In this document: piece by piece, positions 15,970 to 26,214 of the stretch
Layout: the number at the start of each line of letters is the position of its first letter
Position numbering within the stretch: position 1 is the stretch's first letter
Assembly: GCF_002270055.1 (NCBI RefSeq)
Contig: NZ_NIBG01000004.1
Coordinates: forward strand, 54,782 to 118,781
Source: Anaeromicrobium sediminis
GTDB taxonomy: Bacteria > Bacillota > Clostridia > Peptostreptococcales > Thermotaleaceae
DNA length: 64,000 nt
Reading direction: 5' to 3'
The notes under the pieces: model-generated
Databases searched by the model: none
Told to the model about the DNA's origin: nothing
The model's input: the letters and a program-made list of their open reading frames with translations, nothing else
Position numbers and translations under genes: made by a program

Positions 15970-17334
15970 ATGAAGGATAAAATTGTTTTAGGCAAAACCA
16001 TAGATAAGTGGACAAAAGATTATCCACTACTAGAAGATCTCATATGTACAAAAGAAGTTTTTTGGACTAATCCTAAATATAGAAAATTTGATGAAGCTAT
16101 TAAAAATATCTCTTTATCTGAAAATCATGTGAAAGATGCGGAAGAAAGATTACAACGTTTTGCCCCATATATAGAAAAAGTATTTCCAGAAACTAAAGAT
16201 AAACAAGGTATTATAGAATCTCCTATAGTTGAAATTCCAGATATGAAAGATTATTTGGATGCCCATTGTGAAACAAATCTTTTGGGTAATCTCCTTTTAA
16301 AATGTGATAGCCACCTTGCCATTTCAGGTTCTATTAAAGCTAGAGGTGGCATATATGAAGTATTAAAGCACGCAGAGGATTTAGCTATTGACCATAGCAT
16401 GTTAAGTAAAGAAGATAACTATGCTATTTTAGATAGTGATAAATTTAGGGAATTTTTCTCCCAATATTCTGTAGCTGTAGGCTCAACGGGGAACCTAGGT
16501 CTTAGCATAGGTATTATGAGTGCTAAATTAGGTTTTAAAGTAACTGTTCATATGTCTGCAGATGCGAAAAAATGGAAAAAGGATCTCCTTAGAAGTAAGG
16601 GAGTTATAGTAGTTGAATATGAATCAGATTATAGTAAAGCAGTGGAAGAAGGTAGAAAACAATCAGATGCAAATCCAAATAGTTATTTTGTAGATGATGA
16701 GAATTCTATTAATCTGTTCCTAGGATATGCTGTTGCTGCTTATAGATTGAAAAAACAACTGGATGAACTAGGTGTAATTGTAGATAGAGATCATCCTTTA
16801 TTTGTATATCTGCCATGCGGAGTTGGAGGGGGACCTGGAGGAGTTGCCTTTGGATTAAAATTGGCTTATAAGGACAACGTACATTGCTTTTTTGCAGAAC
16901 CAACCCATTCTCCATGTATGTTAATTGGACTCATGACGGAAGAACATGATCAGGTATCTGTTCAAGATTTTGGAATAGATAATATTACGGCAGCAGATGG
17001 ATTGGCTGTTGGTAGGGCCTCTGGATTTGTTGGAAAGACGTTAGAGAATCTATTAAGTGGTGATTATACTATAGATGATGATAAATTATATGTATTATTA
17101 AGTGCTTTAGCTGATACGGAAAATATTTACTTAGAACCTTCTGCACTAGCTGGTGTTGGTGGCATAGTTGACTTATTTAACACTAAAGCAGGGCAAAAGT
17201 ATTTGAGAGATAGTAATTTAATAGATAAAATGAAAAATGCTAATCACATTGCCTGGGCCACAGGTGGAAGTATGGTTCCTAAGGAAGAAATGGATAAGTA
17301 TTATGAAAAGGGAATAGAATTATCACGTGAATAA
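15970..17334 (+). CDS. dsdA: D-serine ammonia-lyase (D-serine dehydratase)
   Basis: This 454-residue PLP enzyme deaminates D-serine to pyruvate and ammonia. The cofactor lysine is Lys123 in SGSIKARGG. The phosphate-cup glycine loop [12 protein letters not shown] (about 170-181) and the later [14 protein letters not shown] and ATGGSMVP segments match DsdA. The N-terminal EVFWTNP is also a DsdA hallmark, so assignment is specific within the fold-II PLP enzymes. It is transcribed from a near-consensus promoter overlapped by an operator and divergent from the cupin-type regulator. The pyruvate feeds the same fermentation end-point as the glutamate pathway further right. Confidence 0.96.
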   Translation: MKDKIVLGKTIDKWTKDYPLLEDLICTKEVFWTNPKYRKFDEAIKNISLSENHVKDAEERLQRFAPYIEKVFPETKDKQGIIESPIVEIPDMKDYLDAHCETNLLGNLLLKCDSHLAISGSIKARGGIYEVLKHAEDLAIDHSMLSKEDNYAILDSDKFREFFSQYSVAVGSTGNLGLSIGIMSAKLGFKVTVHMSADAKKWKKDLLRSKGVIVVEYESDYSKAVEEGRKQSDANPNSYFVDDENSINLFLGYAVAAYRLKKQLDELGVIVDRDHPLFVYLPCGVGGGPGGVAFGLKLAYKDNVHCFFAEPTHSPCMLIGLMTEEHDQVSVQDFGIDNITAADGLAVGRASGFVGKTLENLLSGDYTIDDDKLYVLLSALADTENIYLEPSALAGVGGIVDLFNTKAGQKYLRDSNLIDKMKNANHIAWATGGSMVPKEEMDKYYEKGIELSRE

Positions 17335-17348
17335 TAATTTAGCTTAAT

Positions 17349-17387
17349 AAAAATAAGGAGATAAAATTCATTTATCTCCTTATTTTT
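17349..17387. terminator. bidirectional terminator between dsdA and recQ
   Basis: A 17-nt stem (AAAAATAAGGAGATAAA and its complement) with a short loop lies between convergent genes, with T-runs in both directions. Confidence 0.9.
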
Positions 17388-17395
17388 AAAATTTC

Positions 17396-19507
17396 TTACT
17401 CTATCATATTATGTTTACAAAGTACTGCCTTAATGGCCAAATAGCTAACGTCCTGAGGAAGAACTTCTTTTATAGGCTTTAATTTTTCAGCCCCTATTTC
17501 ATTAATCTTTTCTAGAATAATATCCTCATAACTACTTGGAATAAAATCATCTAAATCTATCTCTAATCCCTCTGATGCACATCTAATAATATGATTGTTT
17601 ATTGTAAGTATTTTCATATCCCTCTCTTCAGATATTTCTTTTAAGGATTTTCCCTCTTTATACATGTTTAGAGTTATAACATGGCTAGGAATCTTCTCTT
17701 CCTTTTCTACTTTCACCACTTCCGACGTTATGTCATTCTCCTGTACATAAGTTCTAATTGCACTTAAAAAGTCTTGTCCATATTTTTTTAACTTACCTTC
17801 TCCAACACCTTTAATTGTCAACATGGATTCTTCATCTAGAGGAAGGACTTTTCCCATTTCTCGAAGGGTACTATCGGAAAATATAACATATGGTGGAATT
17901 TTTTCCTTAGTCGAAATATCCTTTCTAATACCTCTAAGTATTTCAAACAATGTATTATCCACAAATACCTTTTCTTTTTTCTTCTGTATTTTTTGAAATA
18001 CCTTTTCTTTACTCTTTAACACGGGCACAGCCTTCTGCTGTAACTTTACTATAGGATATTGTCCCTCTGTAAGGCCAAGATATCCTTCTGCAATGAATAT
18101 GTTCATCATATCTTTTAATTCTTTTTCTTTATATTCTTTCATAATTCCATAGGTGGATAATCTATCCAGTCCAAATTGTAGAACTCTCTTGTTTTTAGAA
18201 CCCTTAAGAACTTGAGCCACCAGGGAAGTTCCAAATCTTTCTTTCATTCTATATATACATGAAAAAATCTTTTGTGCCTCTATAGTAACATCTGTAAGCT
18301 CACTGTCATCATTACAAGTGCTACAATTATCACATTTATCTTCCACATCTTCTTCACCAAAGTATTCTAATATATATTTTCGTAAGCATTTGGTCGTATG
18401 GCAATAATCAACCATTTCTTGAAGTTTCCTGTACTCATTCTTTTCCCTGTCTAAGGATATATTAGATTGTTCCATTAAAAACTTTTGAAGCAGAATATCC
18501 TGAGCTGCAAATAGTAGAATACATTCACTAGGTTCTCCGTCTCTTCCTGCACGACCTGCCTCTTGATAATAGGCTTCCATATTCTTCGGTATGTTGTGGT
18601 GGATTACATATCTAACATTTGACTTGTCAATTCCCATACCAAAGGCATTAGTTGCCACTATGATCTTTATATCATCGTATAAAAATGCTTCTTGGCTTTC
18701 TTTTCTTTCAGCAGGACTTAATCCTCCATGGTATTTACCTACAGCATATCCCTTTGACTTTAAATTTTCATATAGGCTCTCCACTTCTTTTCTAGTGGCT
18801 CCATAAATAATTCCCACTTCATCCTTATTATCTTCCACATAATTCATAATAAAATCTTTTTTATTAGCCCCTCTCATAACAGAAAAGGAGAGATTTTCAC
18901 GGTTAAATCCTGTAATATATGTGTTTTCATCTTTTAACTTTAAGAGCTTTACTACATCATCCTTTACCTGCTCTGTGGCAGTTGCAGTAAAGGCTGCTAC
19001 AATAGGTCTATTAGGTAATTCTTTTATTAACTCTGTAATAGACCTATAACTTGGTCTAAAATCATGACCCCATTGAGATACACAATGGGCCTCATCTACC
19101 GCTACTAAGGATATCTTTATTGATTTTAATAACTGGCAAAAGTCCCAGGATTGTAATCTCTCTGGGGCCACATATAAAAGCTTATATTCACCCTCTTTAG
19201 CCTTGTTAATCCTATCTTGAACTTCCCCATTATCTAATGAACTATTTATATAAGTTCCTTTAATACCCACACTTTCTAAGGAATCTACTTGATCCTTCAT
19301 AAGAGAAATCAAAGGAGAAATTACAAGGGTTAAACCTTCTAGTAAAAGAGCTGGTATTTGGAAACAAATAGATTTTCCTGCTCCAGTAGGCATAATAGCA
19401 AATGTATCCTTTTTATTTAATATACTATCTATAATATGTTCTTGACCTTTTCTAAAATTTTCATATCCATAATATTTTTTTAGTATGTGTCGTGCATTTT
19501 GTAACAT
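17396..19507 (-). CDS. recQ: ATP-dependent DNA helicase RecQ
   Basis: This 703-residue 3'-5' helicase acts in recombination and replication repair. Walker A is MPTGAGKS (39-46) and the DExH box VDEAHCVSQWGHDFRP lies around residues 136-151. GATRKEVESLYENLKSKGYAVGKYHGGL and the motif VI region QEAGRAGRDGEPSECIL follow. The zinc-binding cysteines are in CHTTKCLRKYILEYFGE...CDNCSTC (about 365-395), then a winged helix, an HRDC domain (about 515-595) and an extra C-terminal helical (RQC-like) tail of about 90 residues. The full-length architecture is intact. Single gene with GGGGG ribosome binding site. Confidence 0.96.
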   Translation of the reverse strand: MLQNARHILKKYYGYENFRKGQEHIIDSILNKKDTFAIMPTGAGKSICFQIPALLLEGLTLVISPLISLMKDQVDSLESVGIKGTYINSSLDNGEVQDRINKAKEGEYKLLYVAPERLQSWDFCQLLKSIKISLVAVDEAHCVSQWGHDFRPSYRSITELIKELPNRPIVAAFTATATEQVKDDVVKLLKLKDENTYITGFNRENLSFSVMRGANKKDFIMNYVEDNKDEVGIIYGATRKEVESLYENLKSKGYAVGKYHGGLSPAERKESQEAFLYDDIKIIVATNAFGMGIDKSNVRYVIHHNIPKNMEAYYQEAGRAGRDGEPSECILLFAAQDILLQKFLMEQSNISLDREKNEYRKLQEMVDYCHTTKCLRKYILEYFGEEDVEDKCDNCSTCNDDSELTDVTIEAQKIFSCIYRMKERFGTSLVAQVLKGSKNKRVLQFGLDRLSTYGIMKEYKEKELKDMMNIFIAEGYLGLTEGQYPIVKLQQKAVPVLKSKEKVFQKIQKKKEKVFVDNTLFEILRGIRKDISTKEKIPPYVIFSDSTLREMGKVLPLDEESMLTIKGVGEGKLKKYGQDFLSAIRTYVQENDITSEVVKVEKEEKIPSHVITLNMYKEGKSLKEISEERDMKILTINNHIIRCASEGLEIDLDDFIPSSYEDIILEKINEIGAEKLKPIKEVLPQDVSYLAIKAVLCKHNMIE

Positions 19508-19596
19508 GGTAATACCCCCTGATAATTGAAGTATTTATAGTATATCATTTGTCATAGTAAATATGCTTTAATAATAATCATTATTTCCATATTATA

Positions 19597-19636
19597 AAAC
19601 GCCTATCCCTTCATTTGCTTAGGAGATAAGGCGTTT
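19597..19636 (-). terminator. terminator of the HD-GYP gene
   Basis: AAAACGCCTTATC pairs with GATAGGCGTTTT across a 14-nt loop on the minus strand, 25 nt past the stop codon. Confidence 0.75.
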
Positions 19637-19661
19637 TGTAAATTTAAGTACTAATTTATTT

Positions 19662-21071
19662 TCATATTATTTCTAAAAACACATCTACTATTTTAGGAGA
19701 AAATTGAGTTCCTCTATTATTTTTCAATTCCTCTATACCTTCTTCTTTAGTTATTTTTCTTTTATAAGTCCTATCTGATGTCATTGCATGCCATGAATCT
19801 GCTACACATATTATTTGAGATATTAAAGGGATTTCATCACCTTTTAATCCCATTGGATAGCCAGTGCCATCCCAACGTTCATGGTGTAATAATACATATT
19901 TTGAAACCTCTCTTAAGGTATCTGCCTTAGATAATATATCGTATCCTATCTGCGTATGCTTCTTAACAAGTTCATATTCTTCTTTAGTCAATCTATCAGG
20001 TTTATTCAAAGTACTTGATGGTATTATTATTTTGCCAATATCATGTACCGTTGCAGCCCAATAAAGATCATTAAGCTGGCTATCATCCAGATTTAAAAGC
20101 TCTCCTATTTTAAGTGAATATGATGCAACAGCTTCAGAATGTCCCTTTGTATATTCATCATGAAGCTCTAAAGCTGAAATAAATGAGTGTACAATATCCC
20201 TTTGCACTAGGTTTTTTTGGTCATTTACCTTTTTAATCTTATAAAAACCATTAACAAGTTGTTGGAATGCTTCTAAGTTATGAATGCTTTCATCACTAAA
20301 TTCAACACCCTCATCTGCACCAATATCTAAACTAAATCCACCGTATAAGTTATCATCATTAGATATGCCCACATAAATTGACTGCTTTATTTTAATATTC
20401 TTATTTGAATATTCCTCATATTCATCATCACTTAATCTTCTTTTAATGTTATATTCAGGATTGTTTCTAATTTTTATATGGTTAAATGCAAATTCAAATT
20501 TATCAACACTAACTTCAAGACTTTTTAATGATTCCATATGAAAACCTATTGATTCTATGTATCTAATCTTTCCATTTTCAACAATATAAGCACTTCCGAA
20601 ATTAGATTCCTTTACTAGACTAAAGGCAATTTTAAATACTTCCCGTAATAACATTTCATCATCCACATGATTATTTTTTAATATTTTAGTTATTAACATA
20701 AAAAAATCATTTGTAACATTCATTGCCCTTTCTAGCTCTATATTCTTTTCTTCTATCAAAATTAAATTCTTTTTAGACTCCATTTTCTTATTTAGTAAAT
20801 CCGTATTTAATTCATTAATTTTCAAAAAATCATTAAGGATTAAACGATAAAGTATGATAGCTGTAAAAAAAACAAAAAACCAACCCTTAAAGGTCTGAAT
20901 ATTCATATATAAGTCCCTATTAACTACAACCATACTTAAAATACGATCAGAGAATAAAATCCAAAAACAACCGAATAATACATAAGTAGCTACTATTCTT
21001 ATAGGAGCTTTTCGAAAATCAATATTTTCTACTTTATATTTTTTATAAATTAAATCTATTATTTTCCTCAT
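19662..21071 (-). CDS. membrane-anchored HD-GYP protein (probable c-di-GMP phosphodiesterase)
   Basis: This 469-residue protein has two N-terminal transmembrane segments (about 25-45 and 60-80), a coiled linker, a GAF-like sensor region (about 110-270) and a C-terminal HD-GYP domain. The catalytic set is present: HD/HDIGK (ATVHDIGKIIIPSS), HTQIGYDIL, LLHHERWDGTGYP with the GYP signature, and VADSWHAMTSDRTYKR. HD-GYP enzymes degrade cyclic di-GMP to GMP. The following gene on the same strand encodes a diguanylate cyclase, so synthesis and breakdown genes are neighbours, separated by a repeat element and a terminator. Ribosome binding site GGGGG lies before the ATG. Confidence 0.9.
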   Translation of the reverse strand: MRKIIDLIYKKYKVENIDFRKAPIRIVATYVLFGCFWILFSDRILSMVVVNRDLYMNIQTFKGWFFVFFTAIILYRLILNDFLKINELNTDLLNKKMESKKNLILIEEKNIELERAMNVTNDFFMLITKILKNNHVDDEMLLREVFKIAFSLVKESNFGSAYIVENGKIRYIESIGFHMESLKSLEVSVDKFEFAFNHIKIRNNPEYNIKRRLSDDEYEEYSNKNIKIKQSIYVGISNDDNLYGGFSLDIGADEGVEFSDESIHNLEAFQQLVNGFYKIKKVNDQKNLVQRDIVHSFISALELHDEYTKGHSEAVASYSLKIGELLNLDDSQLNDLYWAATVHDIGKIIIPSSTLNKPDRLTKEEYELVKKHTQIGYDILSKADTLREVSKYVLLHHERWDGTGYPMGLKGDEIPLISQIICVADSWHAMTSDRTYKRKITKEEGIEELKNNRGTQFSPKIVDVFLEII

Positions 21072-21170
21072 ATTTCTATCACCCCCTATAATCGGACTTT
21101 ATCATTAATGTAAATATTCGACATTTTTTATGCTTTTCCTCCAATTTTAGGCACTATTAAATACTTGAAA

Positions 21171-21346
21171 TAAAAAAGGCATGCTCCGTATGCTTCGCTA
21201 GGAAACCCTATGGTTTCCTTCGACGATTGCTATTGCAATCTGAGCATCTTCCTTTAAAGAGGCAGGGGAATTTTTCCCCTACAACTCCTTATTTTTTTAC
21301 CTATCCACAGTTTTGAGAATGTTATAATTTCCTATAGCGTAAAAAA
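21171..21346 (+). repeat. intergenic structured repeat, copy A
   Basis: About 176 bp here recur at 51565-51737 in the same orientation as written. Four hairpins are visible in order: GCATGC/GTATGC (21179-21193), GGAAACC/GGTTTCC (21201-21218), GATTGC/GCAATC (21225-21240) and AGGGGAA/TTTTTCCCCT (21264-21280). A shared block CCTTTAAAGAGGCAGGGGAA precedes the last loop. Both copies start with TAAAAAAGGC and end with TAAAAAAA abutting a terminator. It may be a non-autonomous mobile element or a small RNA; no open frame lies inside it. Confidence 0.85.
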
Positions 21347-21379
21347 ATATGATTCACTTAAATAATAAGTGAATCATAT
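21347..21379 (-). terminator. terminator of the diguanylate cyclase gene
   Basis: ATATGATTCACTTA pairs with its perfect complement across a 5-nt loop, followed on the minus strand by TTTTTT. It abuts repeat copy A. Confidence 0.9.
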
Positions 21380-21389
21380 CAGCCTTTCA

Positions 21390-22778
21390 TTATTTTTCAA
21401 TTCTATCTCTTCCATTTTCCTTTGCTTCATATAAAAGGTGATCTGCCTTATTAACTAATTCCTCTGGACTTTCTGATTTAAGCTGAACAATTCCACCACT
21501 AATAGTAATTTTTAATTCTTCATGTTCAAAACTTAATTTTTTTATTTTATTTCGAATTTCTTCTCCTATCTCATATGCATCATATAAGTTTTGCTCAGGG
21601 AGAATAACTAAAAACTCTTCTCCTCCATATCTTCCCACTACACCCATGTGCCCTACATGATTTTTAATACATTCTGCAACTTTTTTTAAAACCATGTCTC
21701 CACACTGATGTCCATAAATATCATTAACTTTTTTAAATCGATCAATATCATACATGATAACGCATAACGATGTATTTTTTTCTTTTGATTTTTCCATCTC
21801 TTCTTCTATAGTTTCATACATATACTTATGATTATATAAACCTGTGAGACCATCTGTAATACTGAGTTTTTTCAGTTTATTATTTACTTCAATAATTTTA
21901 TTTTCCACTTTATTTCTCTCTTCAATCATGCGATTTAGAGAAATGGCCAACTCCTTTAATTCTGAATAATTTATTTTTCCTATATTAATATATACCTTTT
22001 CCTTTGAAGCTTTTTCAAAGAAAGAAATAAATACTTTTATATTTTTATTAATTTTTTCATTTGTTCTATTTGTAAGGAATCTTATAATAAAAATAATGCA
22101 TAAAAATATTATAATTGTCTCAATCATCTCTTCTTTATACTGATTTTTTAGTTCTTCTTTCTTTAAATTGATTACTTCTTCAATTTCGTCTATATATATG
22201 CCAGTTCCAACAATCCATTCCCAATCTGGAACTGATTTTACAAAGTACAACTTCTCAGAAGTTTTATTTGAACCTTTTCTTAGCCAATGCCCCTTAAAAA
22301 AAATACCTTCTGGGTTTTCTCTTCCAAGTTTTATTTGTTTTTGAATAACTTTTACACCATTGTCATCTTCTAAATCCCAGATATTTTTTCCTATAAATTC
22401 TGGAAATCCCCCAGATGCTACCTGGATGCCCTTATAATTTCCAATATACATGTATTGGTCATTTTTATATCCATAGTGAATTTGAGAAACCCATTTAGTT
22501 ATTTTATTCTGAAGAGTTTTTTCAATCTCATCTGTATATTCTCCATTTTCTCCTACCTGAGATCTTTCAAATTCAATATAATCAATAACTTTATTTACCT
22601 CATTTTCTATAAGTATCTTCTGTCTTTCTATATAATCTTTTCTTAACGATTCTGTCTCTGATATAAATTCAAAATATTCCTTAGTTACCCGTGTAAACCC
22701 TAAAATTAGGGTTCCAACAATAATGACTATAACCATATTCATAAAAATCGTATTTTCAATGCTTTTTTCAGCCTTCAT
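21390..22778 (-). CDS. Cache-domain diguanylate cyclase
   Basis: This 462-residue membrane sensor makes cyclic di-GMP. An N-terminal transmembrane helix (about 13-30) is followed by an extracellular single Cache domain (about 45-205; NDQYMYIGNYKGIQVASGG, PEFIGKNIWDLEDDNG and WEWIVGTGIYIDEIE are its typical strands). A second transmembrane helix (about 218-235), a linker and a GGDEF domain (about 305-462) follow. The active loop reads GGEEF at residues 385-389. No RxxD inhibitory site lies in the usual place just before it, so product inhibition may be absent. Single gene with its own terminator. Confidence 0.92.
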   Translation of the reverse strand: MKAEKSIENTIFMNMVIVIIVGTLILGFTRVTKEYFEFISETESLRKDYIERQKILIENEVNKVIDYIEFERSQVGENGEYTDEIEKTLQNKITKWVSQIHYGYKNDQYMYIGNYKGIQVASGGFPEFIGKNIWDLEDDNGVKVIQKQIKLGRENPEGIFFKGHWLRKGSNKTSEKLYFVKSVPDWEWIVGTGIYIDEIEEVINLKKEELKNQYKEEMIETIIIFLCIIFIIRFLTNRTNEKINKNIKVFISFFEKASKEKVYINIGKINYSELKELAISLNRMIEERNKVENKIIEVNNKLKKLSITDGLTGLYNHKYMYETIEEEMEKSKEKNTSLCVIMYDIDRFKKVNDIYGHQCGDMVLKKVAECIKNHVGHMGVVGRYGGEEFLVILPEQNLYDAYEIGEEIRNKIKKLSFEHEELKITISGGIVQLKSESPEELVNKADHLLYEAKENGRDRIEK

Positions 22779-23344
22779 TCTATCACCCTAATTTTATAAT
22801 ATAATGTCTAAATTTGTAGGATTTCCCATTTATGTGCCCATTATATCATATCTAATAAATTATTTGTCATTACTATTTCAATACAAAATTGTGCCCTGTT
22901 AAATAATAACCCCGTTCATAAGCATGACTTTTATATCAAAATGAAAATTGTTAATATATTAAAAATTAGTATTATAAAGTAAATTTATGTTATAAAATGT
23001 AAATATTGGGTAGATAGAAGGAGTATTTAAAAAACAACATATATTCTATTTGTAAATCTATAATTTAAATGAAAACAATATTAAAGTTTTGCTTGAAACA
23101 TTCAATTATTTAAACTTCATCCCTATATGAAAATGATGAGTTATTTTTATACGCAAGTATACTATAAAAAACATGAAAAGGAGGTATTGGCTTTGTATAT
23201 AAACCAGAAATATAAGCAACCTTGTTGATATAAATAGGCATAGGTAAATTATTACTAATAATGAAAAGTTATAAGCCTATATATTTACAATAATAAAAAT
23301 TAAGTTTTATGTGGAATTTAAAATTACAACTGGAGGTATTTAAT
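22779..23344. other. 566-nt AT-rich intergenic region before the chemoreceptor gene
   Basis: No substantial gene is seen. A strong ribosome binding site (AAAAGGAGG, 23176-23184) precedes a TTG at 23193 that opens an 11-codon frame (LYINQKYKQPC, then UGA). The sequence around it resembles the real start region of the chemoreceptor gene 150 nt further on. Between them ATAGGC (about 23235) can pair with GCCTAT (about 23275). I see no match to a riboswitch I know. Confidence 0.4.
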
Positions 23345-25051
23345 TTGTTAAAAATTACAAAATTGTCATCCCGCCTAATAGTATCTTTTCTATTAATAGT
23401 GATTTTAACTGGATTTTTAAGTTTTATGTCTATCAAAGACGTGAATACTTTAAAAAATTTGAATGTTAAGATGTATAAACATCCCTTTACAGTAAGCAAT
23501 GCTGTATTAGAGATACAAGTTAATATTGTCAAAATTCATAGAGAAATGAAAGATATTTCTACAGCAAAGAGTAAATCTCAAATTGATCAATTAGTAGCAA
23601 ATGTTGATAGATATGAGAAAGAGGTTTTTAATAAGTTTGAAGTTATATATGATCGATTCCTTGGAGATAAAAAGATGGTTGATGCTGCATATAATACTTT
23701 TAAGGATTGGAAAAAAATTAGAGACGAAGTAATAACGCTTACTATCCAAGATAAAAAAGAACAAGCAATTAGTATTACAAAGGGAAAGGGTGCTAAGCAC
23801 GTAGCATTAATTGATGAAGAAATAGGTAACTTATCAGATTTTGCTCAAAACAAAGCTATAGAATTCTTTAATAATTCTAATAAGCAAACCCAACAATCCA
23901 TAATCATGTTACTTGGTTTAGTGTCAATTATATTACTCTTAATCATAGTTATTGCATTTACAACGGTATTTAGTATTAAGAAGCGACTAGATTTAACAAT
24001 AGATATGATGAAGGACTTAGCTGAAGGTGATGGTGACTTAACAAAAAGATTAGAAGTTAAGACCAAGGATGAACTAGGTGAAATAGCAGATTTACTAAAC
24101 ACTTTCGTAGGAAAAATAAGAGCTACAGTTAGTGAAGTGGTGTCTGCTTCAGCAACACTTACCCAATTCGGCGGCACACTAAGTACAGCTATTACAGAAG
24201 CTAACTCAGGCATGGAAGAAATTGCAACATCTATTAATACTATAAGCGATAGTGTGCAAAATGTTGCAGGCGTTACTGAAGAAACAACAGCAAGCATAGA
24301 AGAAATGTCTAGTAGTGCAGAAACAATAAGTATTGAATCAAATAAATCCTTCGATAACTCAAAGCTAGTATTAGAATCAGCTAACCAAGGGGCTAAACTA
24401 ATAGAAGAAGTAGTTGATTCTATTGATAAGGTGAAAGACTCATCTTCCCATGTTTCACAGGTAATTAATGAACTTAAACAATCCTCAGGAAAAATTAGTG
24501 ATATAGTCTTAATTATGACTAATATTTCTGAGCAAACTAATCTACTTGCTTTAAACGCAGCAATAGAGGCTGCAAGAGCAGGAGATGCTGGAAAAGGTTT
24601 TTCAGTAGTAGCTGAGGAGGTTAGAAAGCTTGCAGAAGAAAGTAAAAAATCTGCTGATGACATAACACAGTTAATTTCAGGTATACAACAACAAATTGAA
24701 AAAACTAATAATATTATTATGAATGAAAATCAGCTTGTAGATACAAGTGTTAAAAAGGTTTATGACACAAATGACTCCTTTAAGAAAATACTTAATGTAA
24801 TTCAAGAAATCTCTATGAAGATAGAAATGATTGCCCAATCTTCAGAACAGCAGTCTGTAATTTCTAATGATATGACTAAAGCCATAGATAGCCTATCACA
24901 GGAAACCCAAACTAATGCAAGTGCAGCTCAACAAATTACTGCTGGCATAGAAGAACAGGTTGGAACATTCCAGGAAATTGGTTCAAATATTGAAGAATTA
25001 AACAATATTGTTAAGAACTTAAAAGGTCAAGCAGATAAATTTAAAATATAA
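23345..25051 (+). CDS. methyl-accepting chemotaxis protein
   Basis: This 568-residue transmembrane chemoreceptor signals to CheA/CheW. It has a transmembrane helix at about 10-30, a four-helix-bundle ligand domain (about 35-180), a second membrane helix (about 184-208), HAMP (about 210-262) and a long signalling coiled coil. The hairpin tip [38 protein letters not shown] is the family hallmark. Glutamine/glutamate-rich methylation helices flank it ([24 protein letters not shown]). The TTG at 23345 is chosen as start because GGAGG lies 8 nt upstream; the ATG at 23309 has no ribosome binding site. No che genes are nearby. Confidence 0.93.
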   Translation: MLKITKLSSRLIVSFLLIVILTGFLSFMSIKDVNTLKNLNVKMYKHPFTVSNAVLEIQVNIVKIHREMKDISTAKSKSQIDQLVANVDRYEKEVFNKFEVIYDRFLGDKKMVDAAYNTFKDWKKIRDEVITLTIQDKKEQAISITKGKGAKHVALIDEEIGNLSDFAQNKAIEFFNNSNKQTQQSIIMLLGLVSIILLLIIVIAFTTVFSIKKRLDLTIDMMKDLAEGDGDLTKRLEVKTKDELGEIADLLNTFVGKIRATVSEVVSASATLTQFGGTLSTAITEANSGMEEIATSINTISDSVQNVAGVTEETTASIEEMSSSAETISIESNKSFDNSKLVLESANQGAKLIEEVVDSIDKVKDSSSHVSQVINELKQSSGKISDIVLIMTNISEQTNLLALNAAIEAARAGDAGKGFSVVAEEVRKLAEESKKSADDITQLISGIQQQIEKTNNIIMNENQLVDTSVKKVYDTNDSFKKILNVIQEISMKIEMIAQSSEQQSVISNDMTKAIDSLSQETQTNASAAQQITAGIEEQVGTFQEIGSNIEELNNIVKNLKGQADKFKI

Positions 25052-25110
25052 ACTTTTAATGTTATTTTGTAAAAAAAGGTTAAATATATTTATTCTATGT
25101 TCAGCCAATA

Positions 25111-25171
25111 TTGTACATAAAATAAGAGAAAATCCTTTATAAACCCAGAGGATTTTCTCTTTTATGTACAA
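25111..25171 (+). terminator. chemoreceptor gene terminator
   Basis: A very long stem (TTGTACATAAAA plus AAGAGAAAATCC with complements) has one bulge and ends in TTTTATG-rich sequence about 60 nt after the stop codon. Confidence 0.8.
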
Positions 25172-25325
25172 TATATACTATATTAAAAAGTGTGTTTGGT
25201 AATTGGATCATATAAATTTGAGATAACTTCACAATTTAAAGTTATGCATTACTATGGTAAATGCCATCCTCATCTATTTCACATGTTCTATTAAATAGCC
25301 TTCAAAAAAGCTCATTTAAATCACC

Positions 25326-26123
25326 TCATAATCTTATTTCAAAATCTCTCATGGAAATAAGCTTTCCTCTATATTGAAGTTTTCCACTCTCTATTAATTT
25401 TCTTACTCTAAAATCAATATACAAATCCCCAACAAGCTGATCTGATTTACCCATGGTTTCTCCAATAACCCTGGCAGCTTTTTTAAAGTCCAAACTACAG
25501 TTTGATAATATATCATTATCATAATAGGTTTCATCTACTCCTATAATTTTTTTACCCTTCCATATTCTCAAATTTTCTTTAGAATTTCTTAGAACCCGCC
25601 AGTCACTAATCAGATTATTGTATATTTCTTTATTTACCTTTGTTATTTTAGAAATGAAAGTGGGTATTTCTTCAGGTGAACACTGCCCTAAAGCTATGGG
25701 TCTATATGCCCTATTATCATAGTCTTTTATGTATGAATCAGACACATTAACCTGGTATAAATCCCTATTCTTTAATAAGGACATTAAATATCTTAGTCCT
25801 ACTTGATCATTAGTATTTTCACCGTACCATATTACTACTTTTGAATCTTGATCAATATTTCTTATGCATTCACATATTTTAATAAAATCTTTCTCAATGT
25901 CTCCAAAATACTCATAGGCTGAAACCTTTTTTAAGATGTCTATAAGATATTCTATTCTCTTTTTTAGCCCTGCTTCCTTATAAATTTCATAGATTGGTCC
26001 TATTGAAAAATCATCTCTTACACATATTACTTCTCCCTTATATTCACTTGGATTATTTTTAAAAAAGAATCTTAAGGTTCCACTGGCTGAATCACCAAAT
26101 GCTATATGCACATATTTACTCAT
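25326..26123 (-). CDS. DUF1835/DUF3658-type protein
   Basis: The 265-residue cytoplasmic protein begins MSKYVHIAFGDSASGTLRFF, the DUF1835 signature, followed by VICVRDDFSIGPIY. The middle has VVIWYGENTNDQVGLRYLMSLL. The C-terminal part (about 185-265) looks like the helical DUF3658 domain, with GKSDQLVGDLYIDFRVRKLIESGKLQYRG. Function is unknown; the family is common in Firmicutes. The start at 26123 is chosen for GGAGG 7 nt upstream; the frame is open 41 codons further up without a ribosome binding site. It is the last gene of a putative operon with a two-component system and a lipoprotein. Confidence 0.82.
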   Translation of the reverse strand: MSKYVHIAFGDSASGTLRFFFKNNPSEYKGEVICVRDDFSIGPIYEIYKEAGLKKRIEYLIDILKKVSAYEYFGDIEKDFIKICECIRNIDQDSKVVIWYGENTNDQVGLRYLMSLLKNRDLYQVNVSDSYIKDYDNRAYRPIALGQCSPEEIPTFISKITKVNKEIYNNLISDWRVLRNSKENLRIWKGKKIIGVDETYYDNDILSNCSLDFKKAARVIGETMGKSDQLVGDLYIDFRVRKLIESGKLQYRGKLISMRDFEIRL

Positions 26124-26214
26124 CCTTAGTCCTCCTTTTACCCTCATAGCTTTTATTCCCATTATTATACTACACCCTTTCATATTAGCATAATAAAAAC
26201 CTAGTTGTTTTAGC

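Noticed and set aside
21171-21346. Repeat copy A as a group II intron or IS end
   Set aside because: No domain V-like hairpin, transposase or flanking target duplication was visible; left as an unnamed structured repeat.
22779-23344. c-di-GMP riboswitch before the chemoreceptor gene
   Set aside because: The setting is attractive (c-di-GMP genes on the left), but I could not find the conserved GEMM core; only a simple ATAGGC/GCCTAT pairing is seen.
23845-24663. 272-codon open frame on the minus strand
   Set aside because: It lies wholly antisense to the chemoreceptor gene, is Ser/Ala/Leu-rich low complexity and has no ribosome binding site; it is a by-product of the chemoreceptor's codon pattern.
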